This document shows positions 31,303 through 35,654 of a stretch of DNA of 35,654 nucleotides, piece by piece. The notes under the pieces were generated by a model, which made no database searches, was not told the origin of the DNA, and saw nothing but the letters and a program-made list of their open reading frames with translations. Source of the stretch: CAYMAT01 sp964388495 (GTDB lineage: Bacteria; Patescibacteriota; Gracilibacteria; Peribacterales; Peribacteraceae); the NCBI GenBank assembly GCA_964388495.1, contig CAYMAT010000008.1, forward strand, positions 1 through 35,654. Direction: 5' to 3'. The translations under genes and the position numbers were made by a program. Each line of letters starts with the position of its first letter. Within the stretch, counting starts at the first letter, position 1.

Positions 31303-31308
31303 GCGAAC

Positions 31309-31314
31309 AGTATA
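31309..31314 (-). promoter_or_regulatory. -10 element of the DUF1189 gene
   Basis: TATACT ends six bases before ATG 31302; leaderless by prediction. The 9-bp repeat at 31315-31357 fills the -35 region. Confidence 0.5.
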
Positions 31315-31357
31315 GGTGACCGATGTGACCGAGGGTACCGAGGTTACCGAGGTGAAC
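31315..31357. repeat. 9-bp ACCGA repeat, copy 3
   Basis: GGTGACCGA, TGTGACCGA, GGGTACCGA, GGTTACCGA, GGTGAACTG. It contains the stop codon of the glycosyltransferase and abuts the DUF1189 -10. Confidence 0.6.
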
Positions 31358-32201
31358 TGACCCCCCGGAGAAAGGCCTTAGAGTGCAGGCCTCTCATGTT
31401 TGGAAATAGTGCTGCAGCGCGATACTTCCATAACTTAAAACCAATGGGCCTCAGTTTCAGCTTTGGATTTAATTCATCCATGATTACGGCCGACTTACCG
31501 AGGATTTCCATCCGCTTGAGTGAGTCTTCTATCGTCACATGATGATGATGCAAAGCCTTGGCATCGGATTCGTAATAGAGGCCGATTCCCGCTTCCTTCA
31601 GCCTAAAACCCCACTCTATGTCTTCCCATCCGTACAGGGTGACATCCTCACGGAAGGGGAATTTTTTGGCGATATCCGTCGGAAGGCTGATCTGACTCGT
31701 GTACGTAAAACGTTCCTGGCGCTTGGGATCGATCATCGCGTGCGGCGTCAGTTGCCCGTACCCAAACTGCCAGCCGGATTTTTCCAGCCAGACCATCGTC
31801 GGTGTCATTCCGCAGGCGGGGTCCCAGGTGGTGTGGCCGAGCGTAGCGATGAGCTGTGAGCTGTGAGCTGCGAGATTTTTCTGAATTTCCACATGCCGTT
31901 CACATGCGTCAGATGCAAGGAATATATCGTCACCAATAAACAGGATGTACTTGCCGATTGCTTCTTTTACGCCTCGGTTTCGTGCAACACCCTGCTGACT
32001 TTTTGGTATATCAAAAAATTTAATATTCACTGTCAGTTTTCCACTGTCAGTTATCAACTTCGTTTCATCGTCCGGTCCATCGCTCACCACAATCACCTCC
32101 AGCTGATCCGCAATGGTCTGCCGCGCAATGTGCTCCAAACAGGTTTTCAAAATACCCGCACGCTTGTGGGTGGGGATGACGATGCTAAGAAGAGGAGCCA
32201 C
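31344..32201 (-). CDS. Family 2 glycosyltransferase
   Basis: 285 residues. GT-A fold: LLSIVIPTHKRAGILKTCLE, VIVVSDGPDD, a metal-binding acidic motif in KYILFIGDDIFL (about 90-101) and the acceptor-site segment LYGWEDIEWGFRLKEAG (about 200-216). No transmembrane helices, so it is cytoplasmic or peripheral. Probably acts in envelope polysaccharide or protein glycosylation with the sugar transferase at 23937. Two insertions are repeat-encoded: KLITDSGKLTVN near residue 52 and NLAAHSSQLIAT near 112. The GTG start at 32201 lies exactly at the start predicted from TAAAAT (32213-32208). The last residues (GVSSPR) come from the 9-bp repeat, so the original C-terminus may have been altered. Confidence 0.92.
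   Translation of the reverse strand: MAPLLSIVIPTHKRAGILKTCLEHIARQTIADQLEVIVVSDGPDDETKLITDSGKLTVNIKFFDIPKSQQGVARNRGVKEAIGKYILFIGDDIFLASDACERHVEIQKNLAAHSSQLIATLGHTTWDPACGMTPTMVWLEKSGWQFGYGQLTPHAMIDPKRQERFTYTSQISLPTDIAKKFPFREDVTLYGWEDIEWGFRLKEAGIGLYYESDAKALHHHHVTIEDSLKRMEILGKSAVIMDELNPKLKLRPIGFKLWKYRAAALFPNMRGLHSKAFLRGVSSPR
31848..31876. repeat. 7-bp TCACAGC repeat inside the glycosyltransferase
   Basis: TCGCAGC, TCACAGC, TCACAGC, TCATCG on the minus strand, coding for LAAHSSQLIA, almost identical to the purH array at 10619. Confidence 0.7.
32024..32056. repeat. AACTGACAGTG repeat inside the glycosyltransferase
   Basis: Two copies of AACTGACAGTG separated by GAA, coding for ITDSGKLTVN. Confidence 0.55.
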
Positions 32202-32207
32202 AGGTGA

Positions 32208-32213
32208 ATTTTA
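32208..32213 (-). promoter_or_regulatory. -10 element of the glycosyltransferase gene
   Basis: TAAAAT ends six bases before GTG 32201, so transcript and coding sequence start together. Confidence 0.5.
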
Positions 32214-32229
32214 CACGTTTACAGCTTTT

Positions 32230-32793
32230 TTAGAGGAATTCACGGAATTTTATTTTTTGAGGCAGAGGTTCTTCAGCGGCGGGTTTTTCGGCTGCCGGCA
32301 AGACGGGATTTTCTACAGTCTTTTCGTCAATGGCCGGCGGCTGTGTTTCCTGCAGCGTGATGCCTGCCTGTATCAATCGGGTTATTTGCGCATGCGTGAA
32401 AGGCTGCCCGTCCGTCCTTCTTACGGACATTTGTTCCCCGTTAGATTCAAATCGCGTGGCGTTCTGGACATCGGGGGACACATTGAGAGATTCGAAGGTC
32501 TTCTGTTGGGCGAACGTCCAATCGGGGGGATCCATGTTCAGGATGACCTCAAATTCTGTCTTGGCAGTCTCATCTGTGATGACATTGCCAAACCTCAGTG
32601 TGCCTGCGTGCAGCTGCAGTCTTTTCTGTACGCCGGGCACAATGTACTTGGCAGGGCCGGCCGGCACGGAACATACCAGTCGTGCCGACGCCTGGCGCAC
32701 GGATATGGTTACTTTTCTAATCGTCTGCCAGATGATGCTGTCCACCTCTTTGCTATCGATCCCTGGCCGGAGAGTGGCGATGTATTCAACCAT
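32230..32793 (-). CDS. Orphan protein of 187 residues
   Basis: No family recognised. The first 130 residues look like a compact alpha/beta domain (VEYIATLRPGIDSKEVDSII, KVTISVRQASARLVCSVPAG, FEVILNMDPPDWTFAQ). The C-terminal 45 residues are Pro/Glu/Ala-rich and probably disordered (NPVLPAAEKPAAEEPLPQ). Soluble. The frame is open to an ATG at 32862, but the promoter TTGACT-16-CAAAAT (32843-32816) starts transcription near 32809, which supports ATG 32793. It is divergent from tsaB. Confidence 0.7.
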   Translation of the reverse strand: MVEYIATLRPGIDSKEVDSIIWQTIRKVTISVRQASARLVCSVPAGPAKYIVPGVQKRLQLHAGTLRFGNVITDETAKTEFEVILNMDPPDWTFAQQKTFESLNVSPDVQNATRFESNGEQMSVRRTDGQPFTHAQITRLIQAGITLQETQPPAIDEKTVENPVLPAAEKPAAEEPLPQKIKFREFL

Positions 32794-32815
32794 GATTCTT
32801 TTTGGAAAGGTGCGT

Positions 32816-32843
32816 ATTTTGAGTGATAAAAGCGGGGAGTCAA
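32816..32843 (-). promoter_or_regulatory. Promoter of the 187-residue orphan
   Basis: TTGACT (32843-32838) and CAAAAT (32821-32816), spacer 16 bp; the leader is about 16 nt. Confidence 0.45.
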
Positions 32844-32891
32844 GATTTTGCGGCTCTTGCATCGGAAACGGCTCTCCCCCAAGCTCTTCCC

Positions 32892-33533
32892 GTGAATATC
32901 CTCTATCTGGATGTGGCTTCCCATGCGGGCACCCTGGCCTGCGTGACCAAAGAAAAAACGGTCGCGATCGAGACCGTCGATCATCGTATTGATGATGCGG
33001 AGTTGGTGAAGAGAATCGAGTCGATCATCGGCAAGGCGGGTTGGCAATACAAAAACCTGACGCACATTGCGTGCGCCACGGGCCCGGGCGGATTCACCAG
33101 CCTGCGCGTGGGGGTGGCAGCGGCCAATGCGCTCAGTTGGTCGCTCAAAATTCCGAGTGCGGAGGTGAGGTTGTGGGAAATTTATGAGGCAAGAGAAAAG
33201 AGAATAGAGAAAAGAGAAAAACTGAAAACGGAGAGTGGAAATATTTGGCTTCACTCCACAAAGAAAACACATGTGTTCATGAAGTCTGGAAAAGACATCG
33301 AGCCTATCTGTATGACTTTGGAAGAACTAGAGAAGAGATTAGTGGTTAGTGGTAAGAGGTTAGTGAAGAGCTGGATCGGAGAGCTTATCCAGGAGCATCA
33401 GGAGTTTGTGGCAAAGCTGGGTCTTACCCCCGCGCCGGTTGCCGACCCTTCCGCCGTATTGCCATCTTTGCTCAGTAACTTGCCGTATTCGCCAAATACC
33501 ACGCTGCTTCCTTGGTACGGCCGGGGGTGGTGA
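32892..33533 (+). CDS. tsaB: tRNA threonylcarbamoyladenosine biosynthesis protein TsaB
   Basis: 213 residues from GTG 32892. TsaB is the scaffold partner of TsaD in making t6A37 in ANN-decoding tRNAs such as the tRNA-Thr in this window. The ASKHA fold starts NILYLDVASHAGTLAC, and the family signature CATGPGGFTSLRVGVAAANAL is clear. After about residue 95 the sequence is strongly altered by repeats: REKRIEKREKLKTE and KRLVVSGKRLVKSW come from 7-bp units, and the rest of the second half is poorly conserved, as is usual for TsaB. A GTG at 32823 is in frame but would add 23 residues not found in the family. tsaD and tsaE are not in the window. Confidence 0.88.
   Translation: MNILYLDVASHAGTLACVTKEKTVAIETVDHRIDDAELVKRIESIIGKAGWQYKNLTHIACATGPGGFTSLRVGVAAANALSWSLKIPSAEVRLWEIYEAREKRIEKREKLKTESGNIWLHSTKKTHVFMKSGKDIEPICMTLEELEKRLVVSGKRLVKSWIGELIQEHQEFVAKLGLTPAPVADPSAVLPSLLSNLPYSPNTTLLPWYGRGW
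33190..33222. repeat. AGAGAAA repeat inside tsaB
   Basis: AGAGAAA, AGAGAAT, AGAGAAA, AGAGAAA in tandem, coding for EKRIEKREK. Confidence 0.65.
33331..33370. repeat. TTAGTGG repeat inside tsaB
   Basis: ATTAGTGG, TTAGTGG, TAAGAGG, TTAGTGA, coding for RLVVSGKRLVK. Confidence 0.6.
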
Positions 33534-33541
33534 CGTAGAGT
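33512..33541 (+). promoter_or_regulatory. Promoter of the 156-residue orphan
   Basis: TTGGTA (33512-33517) and TAGAGT (33536-33541), spacer 18 bp. The predicted start is exactly ATG 33548. It overlaps the end of tsaB. Confidence 0.5.
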
Positions 33542-33547
33542 TTGGAC

Positions 33548-34018
33548 ATGCTTGAACACCGTTCCGATGCAGAAGTCGATTCGCTCCCGCAATCTCCCAC
33601 CTACATGCTTGTGCGTGGGGAATCGCAGGTTCCGGATGCAGGGCAGTATGAAGCCGATATCCGCGCAGTTTTGACGAAGGCTCACAGGCTTTTCTTTGAG
33701 GAGCCGCGGTACGCGCAAGACGGCGGGGTAGTGGGAAAGAATTCCCTCATCGTGTCGGAGTCTGCAAAAGGGAAAGAGTCGCCGCTTGATGCCGCGCGCA
33801 TGTGCCTGCAGCAGGCCGTGGAGACGTACGGTTCCCTGGCCGAGGCTCTTTGGGGTCATCCGCAGAGAGAGCAAATCCTGAGAGGCGTGCAGATGGAGAT
33901 GGGCGATCTGCGCACGCGTCTGGCGCTTGCGGAAAAGACCTCCTGGTGGGGCGAGCGCCTTTCAGCCTTTGCTTACGGAGGCGTATGGAATCCGGAGGCG
34001 GATGCATTGCGTAAATAG
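33548..34018 (+). CDS. Orphan protein of 156 residues
   Basis: No family recognised. Acidic, soluble, probably largely helical after residue 35 (DAARMCLQQAVETYGSLAEAL, GVQMEMGDLRTRLALAE). The C-terminus carries aromatic residues (TSWWGERLSAFAYGGVWNP). No signal peptide or membrane helix. A TTG at 33542 is in frame but precedes the predicted transcription start, so ATG 33548 is chosen. It lies between tsaB and secA with its own promoter. Confidence 0.7.
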   Translation: MLEHRSDAEVDSLPQSPTYMLVRGESQVPDAGQYEADIRAVLTKAHRLFFEEPRYAQDGGVVGKNSLIVSESAKGKESPLDAARMCLQQAVETYGSLAEALWGHPQREQILRGVQMEMGDLRTRLALAEKTSWWGERLSAFAYGGVWNPEADALRK

Positions 34019-34078
34019 CCCTTTAGCGCCTGGCAGAACCGGCATTTGAGGGGTATGGTGAGTACTCCCCGTTTTCTT

Positions 34079-34084
34079 TAGGGT
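34079..34084 (+). promoter_or_regulatory. -10 element of secA
   Basis: TAGGGT ends six bases before ATG 34091. It fits the TANNNT pattern of the other leaderless genes but is a poor -10 in itself. A weak GGGG/CCCC hairpin followed by TTTTCTTT (34050-34079) may terminate the gene before it. Confidence 0.35.
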
Positions 34085-34090
34085 GTTTCT

Positions 34091-35654
34091 ATGGCTTTTC
34101 TCGACTCGCTCAACAAACTCCTTGGCGATCCCAATGTGAAAGAACTCAAGCGCCTGCGTCCGCTGGTGACCCAGGTCCGCGAGTTTGGTAAGCGCCCGGA
34201 GATCCAATCGCTCACAAAGGAGGCGCTCCCCGGCAAGACCGCGGAGCTCAAAGCGCGCATCGCAGTGGAAATCGAGAAAGGCCGCGATCCGCAGAAAGTC
34301 CTCAATGATTTCCTCCCGGAGGCCTTTGCCGTGGCCATCCGTGCTTGTGAACTGATCAAGGGAAGCAAGGCCACCATGGGCAAGCAGGAGTTCACGTGGG
34401 ACATGGTGCCGTTTGATGTGCAGATCATGGGTGGGGCTGCGCTCCACCGCGGAAGTATTGCGGAAATGCGCACGGGTGAGGGAAAGACGCTTGTCTGTAC
34501 GCTGCCGGTGTACCTCAACGCACTCCTTGGGAAAGGCGTGCACGTGGTAACGGTCAACGATTACCTGGCCCGCCGTGATGCCACCTGGATGGGTCTCCTC
34601 TATAACGCTTTGGGTCTCAGTGTGGGTATTGTCCACCACGGCATGCCCACCGCAGGTAAAAAGGAGGCATACCAGGCCGATGTCACGTACGGCACCAACA
34701 ACGAGTTCGGGTTCGACTACCTGCGCGACAACATGGCGCCCAGTATTGAGCGCCAGGTCCAGCGCGGGCTCAACTACGCGATCGTGGATGAAGTCGACTC
34801 CATCCTTGTAGACGAAGCCCGCACCCCGCTCATCATCAGCCAGCCCGCCGGTGAATCCACCACCAAGTACGCGCAGTACGCGCAGCTTGTGGGCAACCTG
34901 CAGGAGACCACGCACTACACCAAGGACGAGAAGCAGCGCACGGCGGTGCTCACGGAGGAGGGTATCAAGAAAATGGAGGAGCTCCTCAATATCGACAATA
35001 TCTACACGGATAAGGGTTTCCAGGAGGTGCACCACATTGAGCAGGCGCTCCGCGCACATGCCATCTATCAGCGCGACGTGGACTACGTGGTCAAAGACGG
35101 AGAGGTGATCATCGTGGACGAATTCACGGGTCGTCTCATGCCGGGACGCCGCTACAGCCACGGCTTGCACCAGGCCATTGAGGCAAAGGAAAAAGTCACC
35201 GTACAGCGCGAAAGTCGCACGTTTGCCACCATCACCTTCCAGAACTACTTCCGCCTCTACTGGAAGCTCTCCGGTATGACCGGTACGGCCAAGACGGAGG
35301 AAGAGGAATTCGAATCCATCTACAAGCTGCGTGTCATCACCATCCCCACGCACAGGAACATGATCCGCAAGGACAAGACGGATGCCGTGTACCGCACCGT
35401 AGATGCCAAGTTCCGCGCGGTGGCCAAGATCGCCAAGGAAAAGTACGACCGCGGCCAGCCGGTTTTGATCGGCACCACGTCCATTGAAAAGTCCGAGGTC
35501 ATGAGCATGCTTCTGGAAAAAGAAGGCGTGCCGCACCAGGTGCTCAACGCCAAGCAGCACGAGAAGGAAGCGGAAATCGTGCAGAACGCCGGTCAGGCCA
35601 AGACCGTCACCATCGCCACCAACATGGCCGGTCGCGGTACGGACATCAAGCTGG
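34091..35654 (+). CDS. secA: Preprotein translocase ATPase SecA (3' end beyond window)
   Basis: The motor of Sec-dependent export. The first 521 codons are present. Walker A is in MRTGEGKTLVCTLPVYLNAL (K132, T133), the Walker B DEVD at 233-236 (IVDEVDSILVDEARTPLIIS), then GVDYLRD-like FGFDYLRDNMAP, the preprotein cross-linking region, IVDEFTGRLMPGRRYSHGLH, FQNYFRLYWKLSGMTGTAKTE and the start of the second motor domain (VLIGTTSIEKSE, TIATNMAGRGTDIKL). All conserved motifs seen are intact. The export of pilins and of the surface protein at 4876 depends on this pathway. Confidence 0.97.
   Translation, partial: MAFLDSLNKLLGDPNVKELKRLRPLVTQVREFGKRPEIQSLTKEALPGKTAELKARIAVEIEKGRDPQKVLNDFLPEAFAVAIRACELIKGSKATMGKQEFTWDMVPFDVQIMGGAALHRGSIAEMRTGEGKTLVCTLPVYLNALLGKGVHVVTVNDYLARRDATWMGLLYNALGLSVGIVHHGMPTAGKKEAYQADVTYGTNNEFGFDYLRDNMAPSIERQVQRGLNYAIVDEVDSILVDEARTPLIISQPAGESTTKYAQYAQLVGNLQETTHYTKDEKQRTAVLTEEGIKKMEELLNIDNIYTDKGFQEVHHIEQALRAHAIYQRDVDYVVKDGEVIIVDEFTGRLMPGRRYSHGLHQAIEAKEKVTVQRESRTFATITFQNYFRLYWKLSGMTGTAKTEEEEFESIYKLRVITIPTHRNMIRKDKTDAVYRTVDAKFRAVAKIAKEKYDRGQPVLIGTTSIEKSEVMSMLLEKEGVPHQVLNAKQHEKEAEIVQNAGQAKTVTIATNMAGRGTDIKL

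Noticed and set aside
33962..35560. Long open frame on the minus strand opposite secA
   Set aside because: Antisense shadow of secA, with no independent support.
1..35654. Use of a recoded genetic code (TGA as Gly)
   Set aside because: TGA ends several conserved genes at the expected place, for example pilB and purH, and does not occur inside them.
1..35654. Prophage, integron or transposase genes
   Set aside because: No integrase, transposase or phage structural protein is seen; only short repeats suggest past mobility.

Overview
This 35.7 kb window is GC-rich (roughly 55-60 % by eye) and reads as a chromosomal segment of a Candidate Phyla Radiation-type bacterium, most plausibly a Peregrinibacteria/Peribacteria-like lineage. 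This placement is inferred from gene content and style (type IV pilus locus, orphan proteins, few Shine-Dalgarno sequences, many leaderless-looking starts) and not from a marker-gene phylogeny. TGA is used as a normal stop (for example at the end of pilB), which argues against the recoded Gracilibacteria/Absconditabacteria. A run of 100 N marks a scaffold join, so this is a draft or metagenomic assembly.

Layout. 1-1818 (minus) is RNase J, cut by the window edge. 2141-5628 (plus) holds a membrane protein with a PP2C-like domain, a RibL-like nucleotidyltransferase and a surface protein with an LPxSG sorting-like tail. 5689-7813 (plus) holds prepilin peptidase, smpB and recR; an apparent unannotated small RNA gene lies on the minus strand between pilD and smpB. 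7907-10993 (minus) holds a 24-residue ORF with a perfect Shine-Dalgarno, a 423-residue orphan protein and purH. 11228-19611 (plus) is the type IV pilus locus: CheY-like regulator, PilB, PilC, four minor-pilin-like proteins (one carrying a beta-propeller) and the major pilin. 19753-23249 (plus) holds a histidine kinase and an Nramp-UspA fusion. 23312-23858 holds RNase P RNA (minus) and tRNA-Thr(TGT) (plus). 23937-26354 (plus) holds a polyprenyl-phosphate sugar transferase and a divergent ClpP-fold-like protein. 26390-32793 (minus) holds a DinG-like exonuclease/degenerate helicase, nusA, a DUF1189 membrane protein, a GT2 glycosyltransferase and an orphan. 32892-35654 (plus) holds tsaB, an orphan and secA (cut by the window edge).

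Functional picture. Core RNA and protein quality-control functions (RNase J, SmpB, RNase P, NusA, TsaB, SecA, RecR) are mixed with surface functions: a complete type IV pilus assembly core (PilB, PilC, PilD, pilins) flanked by a response regulator and a histidine kinase that may control it, plus envelope glycan enzymes and a possible sortase substrate.

Three signals stand out beyond the genes. First, at ten genes a TANNNT -10 hexamer ends exactly six bases before the start codon, so the predicted transcription start is the first base of the start codon; these are probably leaderless mRNAs. Second, short 7-9 bp repeat families and GC-rich palindromes are dispersed between genes and also lie in frame inside purH, pilC, tsaB, dinG and a glycosyltransferase, where they encode loop-like insertions. 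Third, two small transcription units look new: the structured RNA at 6485-6624 with a near-consensus promoter and an intrinsic terminator, and the 24-codon ORF at 7907-7981.
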